64,000 nucleotides of DNA from Actinomadura pelletieri DSM 43383 (GTDB lineage: Bacteria; Actinomycetota; Actinomycetes; Streptosporangiales; Streptosporangiaceae): the NCBI RefSeq assembly GCF_003634705.1, contig NZ_RBWU01000005.1:124001-188000 (forward strand), given 5' to 3'. Below, piece after piece: positions 15,976-24,715 of this stretch. The notes under the pieces were generated by a model. The model had not been told where the DNA came from, made no database searches, and was given only the letters and a program-made list of their open reading frames with translations. Position 1 is the first letter of the stretch. Each line of letters opens with the position of its first letter. A program made the translations under genes and the position numbers.

Positions 15976-16295
15976 CGGTCGTGTTTGGACTGGCAGGTGA
16001 TGCAGCGGGCGGCGTCCGGACGGACCTCCAGGCGTCCCTCGGGGACGGCCTTGCCGCAGCCCAGGCACCGGCCGTAGACACCGGCGTCGATCCTCTCCAG
16101 GGCGGCGGCGACGCCGCGCCGGTGCCGGTCCAGGGACTCCAGGGCGGCCTCCACCCGATCGTGGTCGGTGAGACCGGCCCCGGCGTCCGCGGCCGAATTG
16201 TCGCGTTCTGAACTTTCGCCGCTGAGAATGGCGATGGAGCGGTCCAGGTCCTGGAGCATGGCCTCCAGGCGGGAGCGGGCTACGGCGGTGTCCAC
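15954..16295 (-). CDS. DksA/TraR-family C4 zinc-finger protein
   Basis: 113 residues: an N-terminal coiled-coil helix pair, then CLGCGKAVPEGRLEVRPDA...CITC, the four-cysteine finger of the TraR/DksA family. Such proteins bind the RNA polymerase secondary channel. Actinobacterial small members are poorly studied and may modulate transcription during stress. The finger and length fit the family well. Its stop codon is formed by the tandem repeat. Confidence 0.85.
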   Translation of the reverse strand: MDTAVARSRLEAMLQDLDRSIAILSGESSERDNSAADAGAGLTDHDRVEAALESLDRHRRGVAAALERIDAGVYGRCLGCGKAVPEGRLEVRPDAARCITCQSKHDRATRNSR

Positions 16296-16339
16296 GATGC
16301 TGCGAACTCCTCCCGGTGGGGGGCTCCGGGCAATGCGGT

Positions 16340-17116
16340 TCAGAACAAACCGTCGGAATGGTTGCCAGAACTATCCCCAGAAGCCGCCGGTTCTATGAGT
16401 TCCGGTCCGTTGTTTTTCACGCTGTTGACGGCCTTCGACACAGGGTAGGCGTCCATTGTTCCGGCCATGGCGGGCACGAGCAGTCCGTGCACCTCCTCGG
16501 TGTCGGTGAGCGCCGGGTCGAGCCAGGCGTCCCAACGGTCCCGTTCGACGATCATCGGCATGCGGTCGTGGATGCGGCCGAGGTCGTCTGGGGCGTTGGT
16601 CGTGATGACGGTGCACGTCCAGACCCACTCGTCCTCGGGCGACTTCCACAGCTCGTAGAGACCGGCCATCGCCATGATCGCGCCGTCGTTGGGGCGGATG
16701 AAGAACGGCTGCTTCTGCGGCTTCTTCGCCTTCTTCTCGCCGTCGGCCGGATCCTGCTGGAGGGTGTACCACTCGAAGTAGCCGTCGGCGGGCAGCAAGC
16801 AGCGCCGCCGGGCGAACGCGCGGCGGTACGACGGCTTCTCGTGCACGGTCTCGACCCGCGCGTTGATCATGCGGGAGCCGATGGACAGGTCCTTGGCCCA
16901 GGACGGGACGAGGCCCCAGCGGACCGTGCGGAGCTGCCGGACGGCGGGCTCCTCCTCCGGCGCGTCCTTCGGGCGCCGGTCGAGCACGACCGGGACCTGT
17001 TTGGTCGGAGCGACGTTGTAGTCGGGCTGGATGTCCCCGTCGACGGCGTCGAGCTGCACCTGGAACTCGTCCAGCAGCTCCTGACGCGCGCGGGTGGTGG
17101 CATAACGTCCGCACAT
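16340..17116 (-). CDS. SOS-response-associated peptidase (YedK/HMCES)
   Basis: 258 residues beginning MCGRYATT. Cys2 becomes the N-terminal catalytic cysteine that crosslinks to abasic sites in single-stranded DNA. Conserved YNVAPT, NARVET, GYFEW and the IHDRMP histidine are all present. The protein protects abasic sites and can release itself. The ATG at 17116 is required because the cysteine must be residue 2; a longer frame to 17410 is spurious. Divergent from the DoxX gene, 52 bp away. Confidence 0.93.
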   Translation of the reverse strand: MCGRYATTRARQELLDEFQVQLDAVDGDIQPDYNVAPTKQVPVVLDRRPKDAPEEEPAVRQLRTVRWGLVPSWAKDLSIGSRMINARVETVHEKPSYRRAFARRRCLLPADGYFEWYTLQQDPADGEKKAKKPQKQPFFIRPNDGAIMAMAGLYELWKSPEDEWVWTCTVITTNAPDDLGRIHDRMPMIVERDRWDAWLDPALTDTEEVHGLLVPAMAGTMDAYPVSKAVNSVKNNGPELIEPAASGDSSGNHSDGLF

Positions 17117-17168
17117 GGCCCCCATCCTGCCGCGCTTGAGGCGCGGCCCGCTGGGCATGTAGCGGGTC

Positions 17169-17930
17169 ATGCGACCCTTCACCACTCTCGCCCGCCCGTT
17201 CGTGGCGGCCCCGTACATCATGAACGGCCTGGACGCGCTCCGGGATCCGCGCGAGCGCGCCGAGCGGGTCGGCCCGACGGTCAAGCCGGTCGCGGACCGG
17301 ATCGACTGGCTGCCGAAGGACCCGGAGTCCCTCGTCCGCCTCCAGGGCGCCCTCAGCCTCGGCACCGGCGCGCTGCTGTTGACCGGTAGGTTCCGGCGGC
17401 TCACGACCATGCTGATGGCGGCGCAGCTGGTGCCGGTCCTGGCGACCGAGCACCGCTACTGGACGGAGGACGACCCCGAGCGCCGCGCCGGCGAACGGTC
17501 CCATCTGCTGAAGAACGCCGGGCTGTTCGGCGCGCTGCTGATGGTCGCGTCCGAGCCGCGCCGCCCGCCGCGCCTGGCGGAGGTGCGGCGGCAGGCGCGG
17601 GAGGCGCAGATCAAGAGCGGCGCGGAGGCGAAGGCGATGCGCCGGGAGGCGGCCCTCGCGCTGCGGGACGCGCGCCGCGAGGCGGCCCGGCAGGTGCGCA
17701 CGGCACGCGCCGAGACCGGCCGCAAGGCCGCGAAGGCCGGGGCCAAGACCGGTAAGGCCGGCATCAAGGCCGGCAAGGCCGCCAAGGTCGGTAAGACGGC
17801 CAAGGCCGGTAAGACGGCGACCGCGGGAGTGGTGAAGAACGCCGGGCGCGCGTTCCGCCCGGGGCGGACGTCCAAGCCCGGTCGCGTGGCCGCCCAGGCG
17901 GGCAGGGTCAAACAGGCCGTGAAGCGCTGA
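17169..17930 (+). CDS. DoxX-family membrane protein with histone H1-like basic tail
   Basis: 253 residues. The first 125 match DoxX membrane proteins (FVAAPYIMNGLDALRDP, RLQGALSLGTGALLLTG, then HLLKNAGLFGALLMVAS). The remaining half is hydrophilic and strongly basic, with Lys-Ala-Gly repeats from about residue 178 (KAAKAGAKTGKAG, KAAKVGKTAKAGKTA) like the tail of histone H1 or mycobacterial HupB/Lsr2-type basic tails. The tail is in frame and rich in GC-ending codons, so it is genuine. It could bind DNA, RNA or anionic lipid from the membrane. Confidence 0.8.
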   Translation: MRPFTTLARPFVAAPYIMNGLDALRDPRERAERVGPTVKPVADRIDWLPKDPESLVRLQGALSLGTGALLLTGRFRRLTTMLMAAQLVPVLATEHRYWTEDDPERRAGERSHLLKNAGLFGALLMVASEPRRPPRLAEVRRQAREAQIKSGAEAKAMRREAALALRDARREAARQVRTARAETGRKAAKAGAKTGKAGIKAGKAAKVGKTAKAGKTATAGVVKNAGRAFRPGRTSKPGRVAAQAGRVKQAVKR

Positions 17931-17941
17931 GGTTTCCGAAG

Positions 17942-17969
17942 GGAACCTTAAAGGAGGCTCAAATCCGTT
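17942..17969 (+). promoter_or_regulatory. Candidate ECF promoter for the sigma/anti-sigma pair
   Basis: GGAACC (17942-17947), 18 nt, CGTT (17966-17969). This resembles ECF promoters of the SigL type. It lies about 70 bp before the sigma gene and may be autoregulatory. Confidence 0.5.
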
Positions 17970-18040
17970 GAACCCCGGGGCGGCTCGGTTCCGTACTGCC
18001 AGATGACCGGCTCGTAGACGAGGACGGAGACGCCCCGGCC

Positions 18041-18673
18041 ATGGCAGTTCCCGGATCGACCGGTCGGCAGACCGGCGGGCTACGGAGCCTGCTCCGCCGC
18101 CCCGGCACGCGCGGTGACGACCGTGAGGTGGACGGTGTCGCCGACCGTGCCGCCCCCAGTGCCGCCGACAGCGACGAGGACATCGCCGCTGGGTTGTACC
18201 GCGAGTACCATCGCCCGCTTCTCGCGTTCGTCCTCCGGCTGACCGGCGGTGACCGTCCGTGGGCCGAGGACGTGGTGCAGGAGACCATGATCCGGGCGTG
18301 GCGGAGCGCGGACCGGCTGGACGACCGCACGTCCTCGCTGATGCCGTGGCTGGCGACCGTCTCCCGGCGTATCGTGATCGACAACCGGCGGCAGCGGGAG
18401 GTCAGGCCGCCGGAGGTCGGCGACGCCCCCCTGGAGAACCTGCCAATGGCGGACGAACTGGACGGCCTGCTGCGCAAGGTCGTCGTGACGGAGGCGCTGG
18501 AGTCGCTGTCCCCGGCGCACCGGCAGGCGCTCACCGAGACGGTGCTGCGGGATCGGACGGTCAACCAGGCCGCCGAGTACCTCGGCATCCCGGTGGGGAC
18601 GGTCAAGTCCCGGGTCTACTACGCGCTGCGCGCGTTGCGCGTCGCCCTGGAGGAGAGGGGGGTGACCTCGTGA
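18041..18673 (+). CDS. ECF RNA polymerase sigma factor (SigL-like)
   Basis: 210 residues: a 45-residue charged leader, then sigma region 2 (YREYHRPLLAFVLRLTGGDRPWAEDVVQETMIRAWR) and region 4 (LSPAHRQALTETVLRDRTVNQAAEYLGIPVGTVKSRVYYALRALR). It pairs with the membrane anti-sigma factor encoded next, with which it overlaps by GTGA. The pairing resembles mycobacterial SigL-RslA. The inducing signal is unknown. Confidence 0.92.
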   Translation: MAVPGSTGRQTGGLRSLLRRPGTRGDDREVDGVADRAAPSAADSDEDIAAGLYREYHRPLLAFVLRLTGGDRPWAEDVVQETMIRAWRSADRLDDRTSSLMPWLATVSRRIVIDNRRQREVRPPEVGDAPLENLPMADELDGLLRKVVVTEALESLSPAHRQALTETVLRDRTVNQAAEYLGIPVGTVKSRVYYALRALRVALEERGVTS

Positions 18674-19368
18674 GCTCCCAGGTCGAGCACACCGATGTCG
18701 GCGCCTACGCGCTGGGACTTCTGGAGGACGGGGACCGCCGGGCCTTCGAGGCGCATCTGCGCGGGTGCGCGCCCTGCCGGGCCGAGCTGAACGAGATGTC
18801 GGGAACGGCCGGGATCCTCGCGTCCCTCGGGGAGGCGGCCGCGGCGGCGCCGTCCCCGCCTCCGGCGCCGGTGGTCGACATGATGCGGCGCAAGCGGAGC
18901 GCGGACCGGCGTTCGTCACGCCGCGCCGTCCTCGCGACCGGCGCCGCCGCCGCGGCCGTCGCGCTCGCCGCGGGCATCGGTGTCGGAACGATCCTCGGTG
19001 ACGACGACACGACACCGACGCCGACGCCGCCGGTGGAGCAGGCGTTGCCCGGCGACAGGTTCCGGGCGACCGACCCGCGGACCGGCGCGTCCGGCACGGT
19101 CGGCCTGGTCGACAAGGGATGGGGAACGCAGGTCAGCCTGGAACTGCGCGGCATCAAGGGCCCGCTGCGGTGCCACCTGGAGGCCGTGTCCCGGGACGGC
19201 GAACGCAGCGTCGTCGCCGGATGGCGCGTCCCGGACAAGGGGTACGGCGTCCCCGAGCAGCCGAAGCCGCTCGTCATGCGGGGCGGAACGGGCCTGACCC
19301 GCCAGGAGATCACCCGCTTCGAGGTCCGCCTCGACACCGGCGGCACCCTGCTGAGCATCCCCCTCTGA
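18670..19368 (+). CDS. Membrane zinc-finger anti-sigma factor (RslA/RskA-like)
   Basis: 232 residues: an N-terminal zinc anti-sigma motif (His29, Cys33, Cys36 in HLRGCAPC), a linker, a transmembrane helix at about 86-108 (RAVLATGAAAAAVALAAGIGVG), then an exported RskA-type sensor domain. It should hold the upstream sigma factor at the membrane until an extracytoplasmic signal triggers release. The GTG start overlaps the sigma stop, giving balanced co-expression. Confidence 0.9.
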   Translation: MSSQVEHTDVGAYALGLLEDGDRRAFEAHLRGCAPCRAELNEMSGTAGILASLGEAAAAAPSPPPAPVVDMMRRKRSADRRSSRRAVLATGAAAAAVALAAGIGVGTILGDDDTTPTPTPPVEQALPGDRFRATDPRTGASGTVGLVDKGWGTQVSLELRGIKGPLRCHLEAVSRDGERSVVAGWRVPDKGYGVPEQPKPLVMRGGTGLTRQEITRFEVRLDTGGTLLSIPL

Positions 19369-19422
19369 CCGCCACCGCTGACCGCCCCGCCGAACGTTTC
19401 CCGCCGGGAGCGGACCGGCGGA

Positions 19423-19437
19423 TACCCTTGGATCATG
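19423..19437 (+). promoter_or_regulatory. -10 element giving a leaderless aroA transcript
   Basis: TACCCT ends 6 nt before the aroA ATG, so transcription would start at or next to the start codon. No Shine-Dalgarno is present. Similar TANNNT elements precede the kinase, hisN and the L-2-hydroxyglutarate oxidase genes. Confidence 0.45.
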
Positions 19438-20706
19438 CCCTCTCCGCACTGGTCCGCCCCCGTCGCGCATGCCCCGGTGGACGCCGTGGTGCCGCTGCCC
19501 GGGTCGAAGTCGATGACGAACCGGGCGCTGGTGCTCGCCGCGCTCGCGGACGCGCCGTCCCGCATCGTGCGACCGCTGCGCAGCCGCGACACCGACCTGA
19601 TGGCGGGCGCCCTGCGCGCGCTCGGCGTGGACGTCGCCGACGACGACGCCGACTGGCTGGTCCGTCCGGGCGGCCTGACCGGTCCCGCGCGGGTCGACGT
19701 GGGTCTCGCCGGGACGGTGATGCGGTTCCTGCCGCCCGTCGCGGCGCTGGCGTCCGGTGACGTGGCCGTGGACGGCGACCCGCGCGCCAGGGAACGTCCG
19801 ATGGGCCCGATCATCACGGCGCTGCGGGCGCTCGGCGCCGTGATCGACGACGGCGGTCGGGGCGCGCTCCCGTTCACCGTCCGCGGAACGGGCACCGTCA
19901 ACGGCGGCGAGGTCACGATCGACGCGTCCGGGTCGTCGCAGCTGGTGTCGGGGCTGCTGCTGGCCGCGCCGCGCTTCGAGAAGGGCGCGCAGGTCAGGCA
20001 TGCGGGCCCGCCGGTGCCGTCGGCGCCGCACCTGGCGATGACGGTCCGGATGCTGCGGGACGCGGGCGCGACCGTCGAGACGGAGCCGGACCTGTGGCGG
20101 GTCGCGCCGGGCCCACTCCGGGGCGGCGAATGGAAGATCGAACCGGACCTGTCGAACGCGGCGCAGTTCCTCGGCGCGGCGCTCGTCACCGGCGGCCGGG
20201 TCACCGTGCCCGGCTGGCCGGCGGAGACGACGCAGCCGGGCGACGCGCTGCGCGGCCTGCTCACCGGGATGGGCGCGCGGGTGTCCCTCGGCCCGGACGG
20301 TCTCACGGTCCGCGGCGGCGACGGCTTCCGCGGGCTGGACGCCGACCTGCGCGAGGTCGGTGAGCTGACCCCGGTGCTCGCGGCGCTCGCCGCGCTCGCC
20401 GACTCGCCGTCCCGGCTGACCGGCATCGCGCACCTGCGCGGCCACGAGACCGACCGGCTCGCGGCGCTCGTCACCGAGATCAACGGGCTGGGCGGCGATG
20501 TCAGGGAACTGCCGGACGGGCTGGACATCCGGCCGCGCCCGCTGCGCGGCGGCGTGTTCCACACCTACGACGACCACCGGATGGTGATGGCGGCGGCCGT
20601 GCTGGGCCTGGCCGTTCCCGGCGTCGAGGTGGAGAATCCGGGCACCGTGGGCAAGACTCTTCCGGATTTCACCGAGTTGTGGGCGTCGATGCTCGCGCCC
20701 GCCTGA
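19435..20706 (+). CDS. aroA: 3-phosphoshikimate 1-carboxyvinyltransferase (EPSP synthase)
   Basis: 423 residues, full length. Shikimate-pathway enzyme joining shikimate 3-phosphate and phosphoenolpyruvate. Recognisable are PGSKSMTNRALVLAALAD near residue 20, GLAGTVMRFLPP near 92, DGDPRARERPMGP, SGSSQLVSGLLLAAP, and the C-terminal THDDHRM-type motif as TYDDHRMVMAAAV near 378. The start fits the family and a leaderless promoter. It overlaps the next gene. Confidence 0.96.
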   Translation: MPSPHWSAPVAHAPVDAVVPLPGSKSMTNRALVLAALADAPSRIVRPLRSRDTDLMAGALRALGVDVADDDADWLVRPGGLTGPARVDVGLAGTVMRFLPPVAALASGDVAVDGDPRARERPMGPIITALRALGAVIDDGGRGALPFTVRGTGTVNGGEVTIDASGSSQLVSGLLLAAPRFEKGAQVRHAGPPVPSAPHLAMTVRMLRDAGATVETEPDLWRVAPGPLRGGEWKIEPDLSNAAQFLGAALVTGGRVTVPGWPAETTQPGDALRGLLTGMGARVSLGPDGLTVRGGDGFRGLDADLREVGELTPVLAALAALADSPSRLTGIAHLRGHETDRLAALVTEINGLGGDVRELPDGLDIRPRPLRGGVFHTYDDHRMVMAAAVLGLAVPGVEVENPGTVGKTLPDFTELWASMLAPA

Positions 20707-21731
20707 GAGCAGGGACAGGACCACTGGCACGACGAACAGGGGACTACGACGAGGACGATGTCCGGGTGCGGCCGGGGCGGCGCGGGTCGCGGCCACGCAC
20801 CCGCCGCCGTCCCGCGCATGAGGACGCCTCGCCCGGTTTCGTGATCGCGGTGGACCGGGGCCGGTACCGTTGCGTCGTCGACCGGGGCACCGACGACGAA
20901 CGCGGCGTCACCGCGATGCGGGCCCGCGAACTCGGCCGCAAGGGCGTGGTCGTCGGCGACCGGGTGGCGCTGGTCGGGGACGTGTCCGGCGCGCCCGACA
21001 CCCTCGCCCGCATCGTCCGCGTCGAGCCGCGGACGTCGTCGCTGCGCCGCACCGCCGACGACACCGACCCGTTCGAACGGATCGTCGTCGCGAACGCCGA
21101 CCAGCTCGTGATCGTCACGGCGCTCGCCGATCCCGAACCCCGCCCCCGCATGATCGACCGGCAGCTCGTCGCCGCGTACGACGCGGGGATGGACCCGCTG
21201 CTGTGCCTCACCAAGGCCGACCTCGCGGGCCCCGACGATCTGATCGCCGAGTACGCGCCGCTCGGCGTCCCGTACGCCGTGACGCGCCGCGACGGCGACC
21301 CGGACGAGCTGCGCCGCCATCTGACCGGCCGGACGAGCGTCCTCGTCGGCCATTCGGGCGTCGGCAAGTCGACGCTGGTGAACGCGCTCGTCCCGGACGC
21401 CGAACGGGCCGTCAGCCATGTCAACGCGGTCACCGGCCGGGGCCGGCACACCTCGTCCTCGGCGATCGCGCTGGAGCTGCCCGACGACGACGGCTGGATC
21501 ATCGACACGCCGGGCGTGCGGAGCTTCGGGCTCGCGCACGTCGAACCCGAGCATGTCGTCGACGCGTTCGAGGACCTCGCGGCGGGCGCGGCGGAACGCT
21601 GTCCGCCGCACTGCGACCACCTACAGGACAGTTGCGGGCTGGACGGCTGGGTCGAGGACGGGCACGCCAGCCGGGCCCGCCTCGACTCGCTGCGGCGCCT
21701 GCTCGCCAGCCGCGAGGGAGAGCCCGAATAG
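20679..21731 (+). CDS. rsgA: Ribosome small-subunit GTPase RsgA
   Basis: A circularly permuted GTPase for late 30S maturation. The order is an OB-fold, TKAD (G4) near 180, GHSGVGKST (G1) near 224, DTPG (G3) near 275, and a C-terminal zinc knuckle with Cys and His residues (CPPHCDH then SCGL). The GTG at 20679 gives 350 residues and overlaps aroA by 28 bp. Family members often start just before the DEDDVR segment, so the true start may be a rare codon near 20724. Confidence 0.92.
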   Translation: MGVDARARLRAGTGPLARRTGDYDEDDVRVRPGRRGSRPRTRRRPAHEDASPGFVIAVDRGRYRCVVDRGTDDERGVTAMRARELGRKGVVVGDRVALVGDVSGAPDTLARIVRVEPRTSSLRRTADDTDPFERIVVANADQLVIVTALADPEPRPRMIDRQLVAAYDAGMDPLLCLTKADLAGPDDLIAEYAPLGVPYAVTRRDGDPDELRRHLTGRTSVLVGHSGVGKSTLVNALVPDAERAVSHVNAVTGRGRHTSSSAIALELPDDDGWIIDTPGVRSFGLAHVEPEHVVDAFEDLAAGAAERCPPHCDHLQDSCGLDGWVEDGHASRARLDSLRRLLASREGEPE

Positions 21732-21770
21732 CGGGCGACTCGCCCGGCTCGCGTCGGTATCGTCGCTGCC

Positions 21771-23324
21771 ATGGTCCAGTTGATCGCAGCGCGCTACGAG
21801 CTGGTGGAGGTGCTCGGACGCGGCGGGATGGGCCGCGTGTGGCTGGCCCGCGACCGCACGCTCGGCCGCGAGGTGGCCGTCAAGGAGGTGGCGCTGCCAC
21901 CGGGCCTGGACGAGGCGCAGGTGGAACGGACGTACGCGCGGACGTTCCGGGAGGCGAGATCGGCGGCGCGACTGGATCACCCCGGCATCGTGACCGTCCA
22001 CGACGTCGTCGAGGAGGACGGCCGCCCCTGGATCGTGATGCGGCTCGTCCGCGCCGAGAGCCTCGACAAGCTGATCGCGTGTGAGGGGCCGCTGCCGCCG
22101 CAGCGGGTCGCGGCGATCGGCGCCGACCTGCTGGACGCGCTGCGCGCCGCGCATACCGCCGGGGTCGTGCACCGGGACGTCAAGCCCGGCAACGTGCTGC
22201 TGCCCCCGGACCGGGCGGTGCTCACCGACTTCGGCATCGCGACCGTCGCCGGGGACGAGACCCTCACCCAGGCGGGCGCCATCGTCGGGTCGCCCGCCTA
22301 CCTGGCGCCCGAGCAGGCCCGCTACCAGAAGGCCACGCCCGCGTCCGACCTGTGGTCTCTCGGCGCGACCCTGTACGCCGCCGTGGAGGGCCGTCCCCCG
22401 TACAAACGGCCGGACGTGTGGGGGGTGATGGCCGCCGTCCTGTCGGACGACCCCGATCCGCTCCAGCTCGCCGGGCCTCTCGCCCCCGTCCTGTACGGCC
22501 TGCTCCACAAGGACCCGGACCGGCGGATGAGCCCCGACGAGGCGGGGCGGCTGCTCCGCCAGATCGCCCAGGGACCCGCCGCACCCCTTGCACCGCCGCC
22601 GCGGTTCGCGCCGCCGCACAACCTGACGCTTCCGCCGCCACCGGCCGCGCCGACGGTCCCCGGGACCGTGCCGCCGCATCCGCCGCGCCCGCCGAGACGC
22701 GTGCCATGGCCGCTGATCGTCCCGGCCGGGGTCTTCGCCGCCGCGCTGGTCATCGCCATCGCCTCCATCGTGATCTTCACCGCCGACGGCGACGACGACC
22801 CGGGGACGTCGGCGTCGGGCAGGCCGCCGGCGTCCGGCCAGGCGTCCACGTCGCCGCGACAGATCGCTCCCCGGCCCGCCGGGTACCGCCTACATCGCGG
22901 TTCGGCCTTCGTCGCGGCGGTTCCGCAGGGCTGGCAGGCCGAGGTCTCGGGTGACGACCTGACGCTCAAGGACCCGACCGAGGGAGTGGTGCGGGGCCTG
23001 GCGATCCAGCGTCTGGTGTCCACGGCCTTCCCCGATCCGGGAAACGGCCTGGCCTCCGCGCTCGGCAAGATGAAGGCGGACACGACCCAGTACCCGAAGT
23101 TCAAGGAGGAGAGTTTCGACCGGAAGATCCCCTACCAGGGGGACATGGCCGCCGAGGCCCAGTTCACCTTCGTCCGGAACGACATTCCCGGCCGGGCCCG
23201 TGTCCGGGTGTTCCGTTTCGACGGCGCCATCTATCAGATCATCCTCATGGCGAGCCAGAAGGACTGGAACGGAGCGGTCCCGGTCTACAAGACGTTCCTC
23301 GACACGCTGCGCGGCACCGCCTGA
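21771..23324 (+). CDS. Membrane Ser/Thr protein kinase (Pkn-type)
   Basis: 517 residues. The kinase domain (about 9-265) has GRGGMGRVW, AVKEV, HRDVKPGNV and DFG intact, so it should be active. A Pro-rich juxtamembrane stretch leads to a transmembrane helix near 312-335, then an exported domain of about 165 residues resembling the sensor domains of actinobacterial kinases. TATCGT ends 7 nt before the ATG, suggesting a leaderless transcript. The flavin oxidase starts 6 bp after its stop. Confidence 0.93.
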   Translation: MVQLIAARYELVEVLGRGGMGRVWLARDRTLGREVAVKEVALPPGLDEAQVERTYARTFREARSAARLDHPGIVTVHDVVEEDGRPWIVMRLVRAESLDKLIACEGPLPPQRVAAIGADLLDALRAAHTAGVVHRDVKPGNVLLPPDRAVLTDFGIATVAGDETLTQAGAIVGSPAYLAPEQARYQKATPASDLWSLGATLYAAVEGRPPYKRPDVWGVMAAVLSDDPDPLQLAGPLAPVLYGLLHKDPDRRMSPDEAGRLLRQIAQGPAAPLAPPPRFAPPHNLTLPPPPAAPTVPGTVPPHPPRPPRRVPWPLIVPAGVFAAALVIAIASIVIFTADGDDDPGTSASGRPPASGQASTSPRQIAPRPAGYRLHRGSAFVAAVPQGWQAEVSGDDLTLKDPTEGVVRGLAIQRLVSTAFPDPGNGLASALGKMKADTTQYPKFKEESFDRKIPYQGDMAAEAQFTFVRNDIPGRARVRVFRFDGAIYQIILMASQKDWNGAVPVYKTFLDTLRGTA

Positions 23325-23329
23325 CGGCC

Positions 23330-24709
23330 ATGGGCGGTTCCGGCGACTGGAACGCTCCGGAACGCGGCCTGGACGGCACGCTGATCCGTCCGTCGGACGC
23401 CTTGTACGTCGAGGCGCGCCGCCTCCACATCCCGCGCCACGACCGCATCACTCCGGCGGCCATCGCCTACTGCGCGACACCCGAGGACGTCTCCGAATGC
23501 CTCAGGTTCGCGACGCTGACACGAACGCCGGTCGCGGTGGGCAGCGGCGGCCACGGTTACGCGGGCTGGTCGACCGGCCCGGGACTCGTCGTCGACGTGT
23601 CCCCGATGGACGCGGTGCGACGCGACGGCGACCACGCGACCGTGGGCGCGGGAACCCGTCTGATCGACCTGTACGCCGGCCTGGCCCGCGAGGGCATGAG
23701 CGTCCCGGCGGGCAGTTGCCCGACCGTGGGCGTGGCGGGCCTGACGCTCGGCGGCGGCCTCGGCGTGACGTGCCGCGCGTACGGGCTGACCTGCGACGCC
23801 CTGGAGTCGGCACGAATCGTCACCGCGACCGGCCGGGTCCTGACCTGCGACGCCGAGCGCCACCCCGACCTGTTCTGGGCGTGCCGCGGCGGCGGGGGCG
23901 GCAACTTCGGTGTCGCGGTGTCGTTCACGTTCCGCGTCCACAAGGCAGGCGATGCCACGCCGTTCACCATGCGCTGGCCCTGGTCGGACGCCCCCGCCGT
24001 GATCCGCGCCTGGCAACGCTGGGCACCGAACGCGCCCTCCGAGGTATGGACGAGCCTGCACCTCGACACCGCACCGGACCGCGCGACCCCGAGCATCGAG
24101 GTCATCGCTGTCGCACTGGCCGACGCGACCGACCACATGAACGCGCTGACGGCAGCGACCGGCGCCGACCCGGAATCGGTTACCGCCGAGACACTCCCCC
24201 ACCTGGAAGCCATGAAGTCCATGGCCGGATGCGCGGGCCTGACCATCGACCAGTGCCACACACAAGGCACGCTGCCAGGCCAACGCCCCACGGGCACGTC
24301 CCCGAGAACCGACTACGCCGGGAAATCCCACATCGCCTACAACCCGCTACCTGAGGCCGCCATCACCTCACTACTGGACCGCTTCCAGCAGGGCAACGAC
24401 GTCCGGAACCGTTCCGTCCTCATGGACGCGATGGGCGGCGCGATCGCCCGCGTGGGACCGGGCGACACCGCCTTCCCACATCGCAAGGCCCTGTTCTGCG
24501 TCCAATACCTGGCCTCGGAGGCCCCATGGCTCCGCGCCACCCACACAACAATGGAGCCCTACATGGGCGGGTCCGCCTACGTGAACTACGTCGACCCGGA
24601 CCTGAAGAACTGGCCGCACGCCTACTACGGCCACAACCTGGACCGCCTCAGACGAACAAAAGCCAACTACGACCCGGCCAGACTGTTCGACTTCCCGCAG
24701 GCGCTCTGA
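23330..24709 (+). CDS. FAD-dependent oxidoreductase, berberine-bridge-enzyme type
   Basis: 459 residues. The PCMH FAD-binding domain shows GSGGHGYAGWS near 68, whose His is the usual covalent FAD site. GLTLGGGLGVTCRAYGLTCD follows near 140, and the C-terminal BBE segment ends YGHNLDRLRRTKANYDPARLF. The family oxidises alcohols, sugars or secondary metabolites with oxygen. Whether a bicovalent cysteine exists is unclear. It is close behind the kinase gene, so both are likely cotranscribed, but no functional link is evident. Confidence 0.85.
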   Translation: MGGSGDWNAPERGLDGTLIRPSDALYVEARRLHIPRHDRITPAAIAYCATPEDVSECLRFATLTRTPVAVGSGGHGYAGWSTGPGLVVDVSPMDAVRRDGDHATVGAGTRLIDLYAGLAREGMSVPAGSCPTVGVAGLTLGGGLGVTCRAYGLTCDALESARIVTATGRVLTCDAERHPDLFWACRGGGGGNFGVAVSFTFRVHKAGDATPFTMRWPWSDAPAVIRAWQRWAPNAPSEVWTSLHLDTAPDRATPSIEVIAVALADATDHMNALTAATGADPESVTAETLPHLEAMKSMAGCAGLTIDQCHTQGTLPGQRPTGTSPRTDYAGKSHIAYNPLPEAAITSLLDRFQQGNDVRNRSVLMDAMGGAIARVGPGDTAFPHRKALFCVQYLASEAPWLRATHTTMEPYMGGSAYVNYVDPDLKNWPHAYYGHNLDRLRRTKANYDPARLFDFPQAL

Positions 24710-24715
24710 CCCCGC

